64,000 nt of DNA from Crotophaga sulcirostris. Its lineage: Eukaryota; Chordata; Aves; Cuculiformes; Crotophagidae. A model generated the notes under the pieces. The model had not been told where the DNA came from. It saw nothing but the letters and a program-made list of their open reading frames with translations, and searched no databases. The stretch is from the NCBI GenBank assembly GCA_013397455.1, contig VYZB01000118.1, positions 2,246,846-2,310,845 of the forward strand. Direction: 5' to 3'. Each line of letters starts with the position of its first letter. The stretch's first letter is position 1. This document shows positions 26,133 to 36,929 of this stretch, in pieces. The translations under genes and the position numbers were made by a program.

Positions 26133-26688
26133 GGAAAAACTCTCAAGATATCTGGTTGCTTTCAGAGGCATGGGGCAAGGTGTACCACTGCAAGCTTCTA
26201 AATTAAATACTGTGGTATATGCTTTGCTTCTCTTTTGTAACTGCAGAAAGACAATTAAGAATGGCAAGAAACAAATGCCCTAGGCATGCTGCGCTGATAT
26301 CATCATCAAGTGGTTATTTTGCACAATGAGAATTAACTGTACTACGGATACCCAGAGAAAATGTACAATATCTTATGCTGATATGAAACAAAACAGACAT
26401 GATATAGCTTTTTTTGTACTTAAAACCTGTATGTTCCCTTCTCAAACTTAAGTAAAAAGCAAACCCACCCTTTTCCTCCTGTTACACAGAATAACGCTTA
26501 GGTTCCAAACCTCCCCTTTCAAATAAAGTGCGCTGTCCATGGCAGACGGTAGGAGTAATGCAACAGGAAAAGCCCCTTTTAGTGTACTATTTAAAAAACA
26601 AACTGAAGTCGATTCAGCTTTCCTCTGGGTCTTGTGAAAGAGGAGAAGCCTAAAGGAGGGGAAAACATCCCCTTCACTGTCACTGTTG

Positions 26689-26910
26689 TTAATAGACATA
26701 GCCTTCGTTATAGGGGTGGGTGTTGCAGCAGCCACCGTCCTGCATGTAGACCATGCTCTCATCAAAGTGGGACAGAGGCACAGTGTCCTCCTCATTGATG
26801 TGGCGCTCCATGTCAGTCTTCAGTAAGGGGCGCTGGTTGTCTGGAAAAGCCATGGAGAAAAGCGCTTCAGGGTCGCAAACAAACTTGTAGACGTATCTTT
26901 CTCCAGCCAC
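26689..26910 (-). CDS. ETV1: ETV1 last coding exon (end of ETS domain, C-terminal tail, stop)
   Basis: ETV1 is a nuclear ETS-family transcription factor of the PEA3 group that binds GGAA-core DNA sites. This terminal exon encodes residues 405-477 in human numbering. It begins VAGERYVYKFVCDPEALFSM, the last beta-strand and end of the ETS domain plus flanking inhibitory region, and ends NEGYVY followed by TAA at 26689-26691. The acidic C-terminal tail that contributes to transactivation in PEA3 proteins is present. The acceptor is CTAAG before GTGGCT, and the exon enters in phase 0. Compared with human as I recall it, the tail differs mildly (MVYMQDGG instead of MAYMPEGG, and NTHP instead of NPHP). 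Length fits the family exactly. Identification as ETV1 rather than ETV4 or ETV5 rests on the C-terminal sequence. Confidence 0.97.
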   Translation of the reverse strand: MAGERYVYKFVCDPEALFSMAFPDNQRPLLKTDMERHINEEDTVPLSHFDESMVYMQDGGCCNTHPYNEGYVY

Positions 26911-29492
26911 CTTAGGACAACAGAAGGGAGAAAAAGGTGCAGTGTGAGGCCTCATGGTTTAGCAACTCCAAGTTCAACAGTCTTGTGAAGAACTCACCTT
27001 TGTTATGCAATTAATAATGTGGCAGCAGAACTGGTAAAGCAATGACTTAGCAAAGACAACAGAGATCTGCAGAAACAGACTGTGAAAAACACTTTTGATT
27101 TTGCGACATGTGATATCCTGTTGGAAGACGGACCAAGTATTCTACTTCTAAACATTTGTTTGCCATTGTTTCCTACACTTAACCACAAATGGGAACTGTT
27201 CTTATTGGAAAATGTAAACAAATTGTCACTAGAGTAGCAAAATAAAACGACTAAGTCCAACATTGTGCAAAGTGGAAAAAAGAATCACATGATAAAGATC
27301 TGAATTTTACTTTACGCAGATTGATTCATTCTTCAGTATAAAAGCACCTAGGTACAGTGCATGCTGATTGTACAGGGACAGCGTAAGCAAATACGTTAGC
27401 TAATATGTACTTAGCAATTGCTCATGCAAAGCTGGGACATTTGGATTTGCTTATGGAGGGGCAATTTGTCCAAATATCCTAAAGTCTTTCTTTATTCATA
27501 AATAGCATTATATGCCTGTGCTTCATCTTCCTAAAAGCTAAAGAACAATAAAAACAATACAGAATTATTGTCTTATTTTATAAAAAAGGTCAATATAGTG
27601 TCTTTTCAAGCACCTTATTTAAAGAATTACATTGAAAAATATGAACCATGTTGCATGCTCACAGTTAATTAAAACTGTTTTAAAATAAAGATCATATTGT
27701 CTGCTTCTTGCAACTCCAGCTAGGACAGCACTGGAAGTGAGTGAATGAAGGTGGCAAAAGTATCGCAAACTTAATTCTATTCTTATGGGTGCAAAATAGT
27801 CTAAAGCACATCCTTAAATTTTCAGCTTATTTATTCTTCAAATAGTGTAAAGTTTTGGTAGAGGTTGCATCTGCAGTAGAATTTTTTTCATCAAACTAAC
27901 GTCAGCAAGTTTGACAGACTGAAGTCTGCACTCAGAAACTGGGCATTTGCATAACCTGTTATCATTGCTTAACTTTCTTAGAAAAGGGGGAAAATGGGCA
28001 TACAAACCTTGCAGTAAAGAAACCTGCTATGCTTTCAATCTACAACTGCCATTAGTTTTTAACATACCCTAACTGGCCTGGGTGATCACAGGGCAAACCT
28101 CAAACATTGCTATTTCAGAAAAATAAGCATCCAAACTACCTTTTGAAATGTGTTAAATACATTCTTGTAGATAATAAAGTAGCACTGCAAGAGGTACCAA
28201 ACAAGCTGTCAGGAGTACCTGTAAACTTTCCATTTTAAATGGATGTGTGGGTTGGGCAGCGTGATCAGACTTACAGTATTTTCATTCCCACCTTTTCAAC
28301 TTGTTTCACCCTCTTTGCTACTTATTCTTGCCTCTGTGCTGCCTTTGAACTGTGCCAGCAAAAGTGTCTACACAGCTGAGCTGTAACCTGCAACAAGGAA
28401 CTGCTCTGCCTGAAGAACTACCCAGCAGAATTAAGCATTTCTGCTTCTCTCTGACCAGATCCTCTCTCCAGTCCACTTCACAAAGACTCAAAGCACAATC
28501 ATGTGACGCACAAAAATGGATGAGGCACTGTGCGGCTAAGTACCATAAGCCAAGACAAACCCAGATTGTTGTCCAAGTTGACTCCTGGAGAGTGAAAAAG
28601 GAGAACACCTCAACAATCCTGTTATCGAAGCACAAGAACAGGCAACTCCAACCAAGACTTTACAAAATCTGCTGGAAGAGTTGCCCAGTAACCTGAGCCA
28701 AGAGCATTGTTTCCATTCATGGAATTAGAAAATGGCAGGTTTCAACATGTTAGTCATGACAGGTCACAAAACTAATGCGAAAAGAGATTAAACAAGTTTT
28801 ACAGCACAAGGCTCTCATCATCTTTGATCACATCTGCCAGTTTTGTAGATGCAGCAGACAGGTCTCTCCTATTGATTTCTCAGTCAATCTACATAGTACT
28901 ACATAGCAAGATTTAAAATCATACATGTAAATCGGCAATCCACAGTAGAAGAACGGGTTGAATACTGTCAGCAAGACCAGACTGTTACACATAAATTATT
29001 ATTAAATATTTCTCATAGTTCAGTCTATTATAAAATATTAAGTTCCACTTAAAAATGGTATTATTACAACACTATTGGTAAAATATTAAAGTATTTGGTA
29101 TGTTAATAGGTATAATTTTTCTCCTCTATCTTGCATTTACCAAAGTACCCAAGCATCGGGTAGCTGATTTAGATCTGCAAAATATTATTCATACCATACA
29201 CTACTGTTTGCCTTTCCCAGGTGCCAGGAAGCTCTTTTGGATATTTTTGAATGTTACCGGTTTCCCTATAATCATGATGCGCATTGTGTGAACTAAAACC
29301 ACAGGCATTTTTCACATAGAAAAAAAAAATCTTGATGAATGTACTGAACATGCTAGGTGAAAAAGCGTAGTGTTTGCCTAAATAGATTAAAAACCTACCT
29401 AAAGCCACGCAGTTACAAGTACTCCTTGTAAACTGACTTACAGATTAATATACAACACTTTGGTGAAATTTAATACAAAATTAACTACTCAC
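26911..29492 (-). other. ETV1: ETV1 intron (last), 2582 bp
   Basis: AT-rich intron bounded by donor AAAG|GTGAGT and acceptor CTAAG|GTGG on the minus strand. No nested gene seen. Overlapping ORFs on both strands at 28318-28696 (105 and 114 codons) have no recognised domain and are judged chance. Confidence 0.85.
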
Positions 29493-29594
29493 CTTTTGCA
29501 TGATTCCCTTTTCATAATAATAACGAAGCGATCGGCTAAGTTTATCATAGTTCATAGCTGGTCTATTTTTCTGAATCCCCCAGCGACGTGCCAC
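29493..29594 (-). CDS. ETV1: ETV1 ETS-domain exon with the DNA-recognition helix
   Basis: A 102-bp exon, phase 0 at both ends, encoding residues 371-404: [20 protein letters not shown], then [14 protein letters not shown]. This is the core of the winged helix-turn-helix ETS domain. It holds the recognition helix with the two invariant arginines (R391 and R394 in this count) that contact the GGA core in all ETS proteins, plus the tyrosine cluster after them. The acceptor is TGACAG|GTGGCA and the donor AAAG|GTGAGT, both canonical. No substitution from the human protein is apparent in the residues I recall. Confidence 0.97.
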
Positions 29595-32500
29595 CTGTCA
29601 CAAAAATGGATTAGCATTGATTGTTAAATGCATTTAACAAGCAGATCTTATCATCAGATACTTTATTTGGGAATGGAGGAGGGGAAACCCTGCAGGTGGA
29701 ATGCATAAACACAAAAGAAAGGGTTGCCATGACCTGAATTTCCCACATACTACTATGATTTTTATTTGGTCACACAGTCATCCATTAAACTTGAAGCAGA
29801 CTTATTTATTTGCAAATGTTGGAGGTTTGGTTTCTTTTATTATTTTTAATAAAGAAAACCAATGAAAAAATAAAGCCATACAAAGAGATGATAGACAAAA
29901 AAAAAATTTATCAAGTTCCACCACAAAACATGCATGAAAGATGAAAAGTTTTCTTTAGTTAGATACTGTGAATAATTTTATTATTTTCCTGTGTTTTCCT
30001 TGCTGTCAGAACATGAAGTAATATTAAACACACACGCATACATACTTAGTTCATGAACTAATACAAACTGCACTTGGAATGACAGTGATGTTGAGATTAT
30101 GAGGAGACACAAGTGAAAAGCCAACTCCCAGTCTTAAGTATTACTTCGGCAAATAAAATGAATTATCAGAGGAGGCAAGGTAATGGCTTGGAAGCACTAT
30201 ATGGTAGTATGAAGAATGGGACAGAAATTTCATAGTTGCAATTGTATAATTTCCCCTAAAAGTATTAATAATTAAAAGGGAGTTGTAAGCAACTCGTGAA
30301 GCCATTCCATAGAGAAAAATACACCCTTTGCTCTGACTTAGGATTTCTACTTGCCTTTACGCTTCCTGTTTTATTGCCAAAGGTAGTTCTGGACAAATAG
30401 ACGTTTTGTTTAAAGAGCTTAACTGCTTATTCCCCACCTGAAATTATAATCAGCTGTTGGTGACATTTCAATTACTGGTTGTACAAATGACTATCACGTC
30501 ACCAGAGGGAAAATATAATCAAAGCTGATGAACTCTTCAAGGTACATTTTATGAAAATGTCTGAGAGGTGCATATGCATACAGCTCTTGAAAAAGGAAAG
30601 AGTAGCCAAGCATTTTCTCTGCAGACTGCTCTACGAAACTTTCCCCTAGGTGTCTGAATCCTTTTGATGCAAACCACAGGTGACATGCAGCACTGAGAAT
30701 TGAAGGGGACTAAATAACAACAGCAAAATCCATGACTTTGATCTCCATCTGGACAATAATTTTTAAAATTTCTTTTTTAAAGCATTATTTCCTTTCAGTG
30801 GAGCAGCTTTACAGGCTTATGTAATTTATCACGGCTCTGCTAACTTCACTGATATTCTAGCTGTATTGAGACATACCTCCAATCATGTCAATTTTTTCCA
30901 GCTGTAGATTTGGCCTAGATGCATAACCTTGATTCAACTATTCATCTTTGTAACACATGCCTACCTCACTATTTATTCCTGCCAAATTTTTTTTCTGCGT
31001 TAATCAATCCTAGAAGTCCCCAACATAGCAGGCTTGCATAATAAATAAATATACAGCAAAGATAATTACAACAAAATAATGGTTAATGATATGCTATATT
31101 GTGTGGTATTTTGAAATTCCTAAATAAGCAAGCAGGTCCAGAAGTAGTCTTGGTAAGCGAGTCTTCCTGTTCCTGAACTGCACAGCATTTATTAAGTCTT
31201 GCTCTGCAAAAGGGATTCAGGCTTCTAGCCTTCTGCTCCTCCTTCCTGTGGAAGGTTGCTGTCCCTGTAAGAAGGCAGCAGAAATAGACCTATGCCCAAT
31301 TCTTAGCCTTCACAGTTGTCTACATTCTGCATTAACTATGGTGCTCAAGGAGCTGATACATATTCATTTTTGTTGTCACTCTTTCTACAAGGGCATAAAC
31401 CTTCAGAAAGAGATGGAATGGAAAGGTCATGTCATTGACATCCTAACCTGCCACAGCTGAACCAACAAGCTCTTTGACTCCCCCTCAATTTACACTTGGC
31501 AACCTACAAAAGCGTGCAACTTCCCATAGGCTATTCTTATTTTAATCAACGGTTTCTGTCAGATCCATGACATTCATATGAAAGCAGCTTCGGCTCCTTT
31601 GTACTCCGTAAAGGCACATAGGAATGAGCAAGTTTCAAGTAGCCTGCCTTCTCCAGATCTTGGATGCAGTGCTGCTCAGAAACACAAAGCAACTGCTACA
31701 AAGTCAGACAAGCAAATGATCTGGTTAACCTAAAACAGAATACCCAGTTTTTCAGGGAATTACACACTAAGGAAATCCTAGGGTTTTGTTTTGCTACTTT
31801 CGCTTCCTTAGCTAAGAAAATTTATACAGTTTTTTAACTGACTAATGGGAACCATTTTTCAACAAACTTCTTTAATCTTGAAAAACTTCGGACACACCTT
31901 AAAGACAAGACAAAACTAAGAGGGTAAAAAATACCGAGACTGGGACAAGGGGAAAAATCAGATACCTCATTCACCAAAATCAAACAAAAGCCTTTCCAAG
32001 GATTTCAGTCTGTTCTGGGCCAGGTCACACAACTAAGAAGTCCATGTAGCCTGCTACGGCTTCAGACTTGCCAGCAAAGTTTTGGTAGCAGATCATCTGA
32101 GACTGTTCTGTGGTCAAATCCTCAAATGCACAACATCAGGATCTACCACAGTAACCAACACTAGTTGGTTTCAGACAAATGAAAGCCAGCATACAGGTCC
32201 TTCCAATATCCTGCCTCTCAGCCAGATCATGTCAGTAAGGAAAAGGACATCAGTCCTGTTGCCATCCCCAACTACTCTATCATCCTCTTAGGGCTGTTGG
32301 CAGATGATGTAACTTAAAAACAAAAATGCTTTCAGATTGCTTCTGCCAGCAGTGGCAAATGGCAAAAATATCTGGTGGAACACAGAAGTAGCCTTGCACT
32401 CTCAAACCTTCCTAGTGACCTCTAACTCAGAAGGAAACCTGATGGAAAACTTGCTGCTGTCTCCTTTATTACCAATCCTGTTCAAGGGGTGAAATAGTAA

Positions 32501-33409
32501 ACCAGGAAGATACTGCTTTTTGACAACCCTAATCAAATGGAATGCGCTGCCCAGGGTGGTGGTGGAGTCGCCGACCCTTGAAGTGTTTAAGGGAAGATTG
32601 GATGAGGCACTGAGTGCCATGGTTTAGATGATGAGGTGGTGTTCGTGTTGGCTTATAGGTTGGCTTATAGGTTGGACTTGATGATCTTGTAGGTCTCTTC
32701 CAACCTGGTTATACTGTGAAACTGTGAAACTGTGAAATCACCCACATCAGTATTACAATAGAATTCATACACACCAGATTTTCCACAGCTGTTTACAACT
32801 ATTTTAGTTTTATCTACCCCATGAGTCCTTCATGGTTCAGAGGAGCTGTGCATGTGCATCCTTAGCTTAGGATCTAAGCATGCGCTAAGAAGTCTAATGA
32901 TACAGATAAGCAGGAAGACTCTGAAGAAGGCTTTTTACATAATTTATATAATTTTGATGTGATTTTAGTACCTAACAATCTCAACCATTTGCCATCTGTC
33001 AGACTCGGGGTCTTGCACTCTACAGACTAAAAGTTCCAAGTTCCCACATCTTCACACTGAAAAATACCCGGTGTTGTAAAGACTATTCAGGGACAAGTTT
33101 TCAAAGGATTTTGGAACACAGCCATGAAGTGCTTCTGAAAAGTCTGAGCCCCACAATTAATTCTGAGTATTTTATAACTCTAGTGCTTGCAATATCTTTA
33201 TTATTTTGTGGGACTAGGAAATCAAGTCTATGTTTAACCACACTTCTGTGCTAAACTGAAGCACTTCCCTTCCCAGTCTTTTCTGTCATCCTTCTGAAGT
33301 GCTACCGAAGCAAAATATTGAAGGAAACCCAGGGCCAGGTCCAAAGAAGCACTATTACATTTGCAGGATGGGGCTGTGGATTTTGGGTCATGCTGTCTGT
33401 CTAACCCAC
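29595..33409 (-). other. ETV1: ETV1 intron, 3815 bp
   Basis: Intron between the two ETS-domain exons; donor GAG|GTGGGT at the 33410 side. It contains a CR1-type 3' fragment at about 32510-32738 (listed separately) and otherwise AT-rich sequence. No nested gene seen. Confidence 0.85.
32510..32738 (+). mobile_element. CR1-type LINE 3' end with (actgtgaa)3 tail
   Basis: Text such as 'gctgcccagggtggtggtgg', 'gaggcactgagtgccatggt' and 'ttggacttgatgatcttgta' marks the 3' UTR of an avian CR1 subfamily. It ends in three perfect copies of the 8-mer actgtgaa at 32713-32736. A 12-bp unit, gttggcttatag, is perfectly duplicated in tandem at 32647-32670. It is inserted antisense to ETV1 within an intron. 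Confidence 0.85.
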
Positions 33410-33579
33410 CTCCTCCGGCTCGATCAGCTTGAATTCCATGCCTCGACCAGTCCATGCTATGAAGTGAGAGTTTGATGGGTCATCAAGAAGAGCTACCAAA
33501 AACTGCCACAGCTGAAGCGAGCCTCGCCGTTGATACGTGGGTCCCTCACGGTACATGCCTGGCTCCTGTTTGACATCAC
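33410..33579 (-). CDS. ETV1: ETV1 exon: SUMO/PKA-site region and start of ETS domain
   Basis: A 170-bp exon, phase 1 in and phase 0 out, encoding the end of G314 through E370. It starts GDVKQEPGMYREGPTYQRRG, followed by S334 LQLWQFLVALLDD, and ends FKLIEPEE. It carries the first helices of the ETS domain, including the conserved tryptophans. VKQEP is a SUMO-type site (K317), and RRGS (S334) is the reported PKA phosphosite that reduces DNA binding in ETV1; both fall at the expected residue numbers. The acceptor is GTGCAG|GTGATG and the donor GAG|GTGGGT, both canonical. Human has DIKQEP where this has DVKQEP. Confidence 0.97.
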
Positions 33580-36500
33580 CTGCACAGAATAGCAACAATG
33601 TTAGATGAGCAATGTAAAAAAAGCACCATTACTCGGCTTGTCAGATAAAATGGCAAAGCAATTATTGGGATTAATAAAACAAAGGAAATATTTTTTGCCA
33701 CCCAGTCACTTGCGAACACTACATTGTCCTGTCTGCTGTTAATTGAAAACACACTTACAATAACATATTCATATACTAAAAAGTACCTAAATTCAGTCAT
33801 GGAAGTCTCCCCAAGCCTTTCCTCATTGACTTCTTATACTTGCACATTTCACTTGCAAACCATTTTGCAAAACTCTCTCTCTGAAAGAACATGAACTATT
33901 TTTTTAAGCAACTGAAGAACTGTGTTTGTGTACTATACTTTGCACAAGCCCCAGTTTGGCAAATTTAATGTATGCTTCGTAAAGCTGCAAAACCCTATTG
34001 AGTGGAACTTCTTTTGCATGCAAATGCTTCTATGGAGAATTTGACAAAGTATTTGACTTGGACTTAAACAGCATGTGCTTTATATATAGGTATGCAAATC
34101 CTGCAGATACGCGAGTTCCTCTGTGGCATATTGGACTTGCATATAAGCCTATATTACCTTTACTCATATCTACATATTAAATTGGTATTCCCCTTGAAAA
34201 GAAGTAATTTAATTTTTCTAAAATCCCAAGTCCAGAGGAAGCTTTTAAAAAACAATAATAATATTCTGCTAGCTGTTCCACAAAGTGCCAATGAAAGACC
34301 ATCCTGCTACATCCATACTGTGCCTCTGTTGTTTTTAAATCAGATTCATACTAAACAACTCATGCAAACAACAACAGCTGAAAGGTCTGACGCTGAAGCA
34401 GAGAGCAATTTTTTTTGCACACAATGACAGCAATCCTTGATATGCTGGTAAAATTCCTCATTTCAACTACCAAACAGCAATACTCTCCAATAAGCAGTGT
34501 GACCTGTTTAATGCAGAAAGCCAAGACTTTACATTCAACCACATTAGGATGCTCTGATGGCCATTACAGAACGGCTCTGTGTAGTGGAAGTAAGAATAAT
34601 AGTATTAAAAATGGAGCACTTCCTTTTGTAATCAAGAAAATGGAGTCAATAGCTGTGGAAAACAAATACATCAACACAAGGCTTTTTGGTTTATGTGAGG
34701 TTCAAGTTCCAGTCCTGAAAGGTCGACTTTTTCAAGGACAGGATTTTTCTTTTAATGATAGTTGCGCAATGCGCAAATAGCAAGTGCAGTATTACAGAGG
34801 ATCAGATTCTTTGCCTGTGCCAATCTTCGATTTCAAACAAAGCGGTTGAGAATCTACTTCTGAAACGTCAAGACTAGCCCTGGGCTTATTCCACTTTTTC
34901 TTTACTGGTCAAAACATGATGACACTTGTGTAATTTTTCCTAAAATGCCATAATGTTACAAGTATAAATACATCTATCTGTATCACAACATCAGTCTTGT
35001 AGAGTACAAGGTGTTCTGTCAGTGGACAGTCATAGAAGCTAGCAGTAGTAGAGTGCTTGCTTTGCAAGCACAGAAATATTTCCAAACATTATTTCTTTTA
35101 CTTTATTTGTATTTCTTTTCCATTTTCATTCTTTCTCTGTACAAAGCCCAAATAAACAAAAAGCATTTTCAAGAAAGACATAGACAAAAGCTACTCCGAA
35201 AGAGTTTTAACTTCTTATACTACAGAGTCTGATTCCATTCCCATAAATATAGTATGAATTTGCCACTGATTCTGAAAACAGATCAGAACCACAATCAGTT
35301 TGGGGCAAAAATATCTCCTGACATGATATGCTTCAAAAAGGGGGTAGGGGTGGATTAAAGTGGGGATAAGTGTACATTCCAAAGTCTGGGTGTAAAGCAG
35401 ACTTTCAATAAATCATCCATTCAGTGAACCTGTCAATCCAGTGAAAATGTAATACTGGACTGAGCAATTTTAATTAGGTTTAATATTATTTAAAATCCTC
35501 TATCTATTTCTTACTATTCTTACCAACCTGGAATGCATGCGATACCTCTGTTTGAGGAATATGCAATTCTCTGAGTTACTTTCTTTTTAGAGTCTCCTCT
35601 TTCTCCAGCAAACACAACAAATGCTGCTAGACATGCAACTGTTTTGTAATCCTTATAAGTGATTCTCAGGGGAAATCAAACAAAATAGAGTAGGAGAAAA
35701 ACCCCTGAAGTTCTCCAGCTCTATTTTTAGCTACAGTCAAAGAGCTGTCCACAAGTTTATCAGAAAGTATCTAGTCTTTCCTGCTAAAATAAATAAAGCT
35801 GGACATACATACACTCCACAAAGAAACCACTCAAGCAAATTTAAGTAATTGGTCTCCAAATTACTTCCCAAAGTTCCATACTAACAGAGTCACTGGCAAG
35901 AAATACTGAGTCCATCTACCTTGTCTATAATGAAATAAATCTGAAATCAACTGAGTTACACCAGGAAACTGATTTTACATCAGAGTAACTGAGGATAATT
36001 TGGGCCATTTATTTTAATTGACCTCAGAATCCCTCTTGAAAAAAAAAAATCTGTTGTAGTGGGTGGTACTGTGAAAAGATCATTGATTTGTTATCAGACC
36101 CACTGAAAAAATAAACCACTAGTACAACGTTTAATGTAGTGCAAACATATGGAAACAAATACAAAGATGCCCTATACACTCAGTCCCCACTATTCATCAC
36201 TTCACAGACAGCAAGACAAGAGGTTTAGTCCTCGGTAAAACCAAAGCTGCTGCTTTCTCTGCTGTTTTGTTAATTATAAGAACAGTTTTCATTAAATCTC
36301 AAACAAGCAGTATGTGATCATCAGTGCAATGGAAATCCTCCTATTACTTCTCAACAGTACAGGAACTGAGTTTCTCTGCCACAACTCTTGATACAGCATC
36401 TTTTGCTGGCAAAATTGAACGACATCCTATTGAAAAGGAGACTTTGGTTTCAAGAGACAAAGGTCAGCTTTGGTTGGGCGCACCACAAATAGTGTGTTAA

Positions 36501-36618
36501 GGAATCCTGAACTGGAACGTTACCAAGCTTTTTTGATCAGCAACAGAGAAAAGTCCCTCATCTCTTCCTTTTTCATCTCCCCACACAAGAAAAAGAGAGA
36601 GAGATGTGTCATACATAC
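33580..36618 (-). other. ETV1: ETV1 intron, 3039 bp
   Basis: AT-rich intron. A CU-repeat (ACATCTCTCTCTCTTT on the gene strand, 36592-36607) lies just after the donor of the upstream exon. No nested gene seen; the 121-codon plus-strand ORF at 34415-34780 has no recognised domain. Confidence 0.8.
36592..36607 (-). promoter_or_regulatory. CU-repeat 3' of the 69-bp exon (copy 1 of direct repeat)
   Basis: Plus-strand aaagagagagagatgt is a perfect 16-bp copy of the element at 36697-36712. On the ETV1 transcript it reads ACAUCUCUCUCUCUUU about 12 nt into the intron. UCUCU runs are classic binding sites for polypyrimidine-tract-binding (PTB) proteins. A function is inference only. Confidence 0.5.
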
Positions 36619-36687
36619 CGTCAAACTTCTCTGGAACAACGCAAGTGTCATCATAAAACTGCCTAGGTCCCTTTTCATACATACAAC
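36619..36687 (-). CDS. ETV1: ETV1 69-bp exon (GCMYEKGPRQFYDD region)
   Basis: A 69-bp symmetric exon (phase 1 in, phase 1 out). It completes G291 and encodes residues 292-313, CMYEKGPRQFYDDTCVVPEK then FD, ending in the first base of G314. It belongs to the central region between the regulatory phosphosites and the ETS domain. The acceptor is CTTACAG|GTTGTATG and the donor GACG|GTATGT. Because it is symmetric, skipping it would keep the frame. It is flanked by two perfect 16-bp CU-repeat copies, one in the acceptor polypyrimidine region and one just past the donor, an arrangement seen around PTB-regulated cassette exons. The protein match to human ETV1 is very close (Y where I recall F). Confidence 0.96.
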
Positions 36688-36696
36688 CTGTAAGTC

Positions 36697-36712
36697 AAAG
36701 AGAGAGAGATGT
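36697..36712 (-). promoter_or_regulatory. CU-repeat 5' of the 69-bp exon (copy 2 of direct repeat)
   Basis: A perfect 16-bp repeat of 36592-36607, ending 9 bases upstream of the exon's first base on the gene strand. It makes up the acceptor's polypyrimidine tract (UCUCUCUCUUU GACUUACAG). A dual role as splice-site tract and PTB-type site is inference. Confidence 0.5.
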
Positions 36713-36929
36713 TTATATAAAAGATGTATGGAGAAAGAAGAGATCATAAGCTGAATGCCAGAGGGAATACTAAGCCATAGAGGAATCAGATTAATACCCC
36801 ACATCCTTTACACACCGCCCAATTGCAACATTTTGGCCTCAGTACAGGGGTGTTTAATTAACATGTGCATTCTCAAAAGACTGTTAATCTCCACCTGTAA
36901 AAATGAAAAAGCATTCATTTTTCTTTATG

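Larger units (their letters stand above)
24120..26688 (-). other. ETV1: Likely ETV1 3' untranslated region
   Basis: This is the sequence after the ETV1 stop codon at 26689-26691 on the minus strand. I infer the 3' UTR from position; the human gene is known for a multi-kilobase 3' UTR. It contains T/C-rich tract 24391-24433 (A/G-rich in the mRNA), A16 at 26117-26132 (U16 in the mRNA), and a block at about 25255-25505 of higher complexity and CpG content than its surroundings. The distal end is uncertain; two candidate poly(A) signals are at 24138-24143 and 24952-24957. ORFs here on either strand (for example 24929-25288) are taken as chance. Confidence 0.55.

Noticed and set aside
28318..28696. 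Overlapping ORFs of 105 (minus) and 114 (plus) codons in an ETV1 intron
   Set aside because: No recognisable domain, no splice or promoter context, and open frames on both strands of a slightly GC-richer stretch are expected by chance.
34415..34780. 121-codon plus-strand ORF
   Set aside because: The longest intronic plus-strand ORF apart from CR1 remnants, but of unremarkable composition with no motif or family resemblance.
36520..36804. 94-codon minus-strand ORF containing an alternative frame of the ETV1 69-bp exon
   Set aside because: It is the out-of-frame shadow of the true exon; the ETV1 frame is the one with GCMYEKGPRQFYDD.
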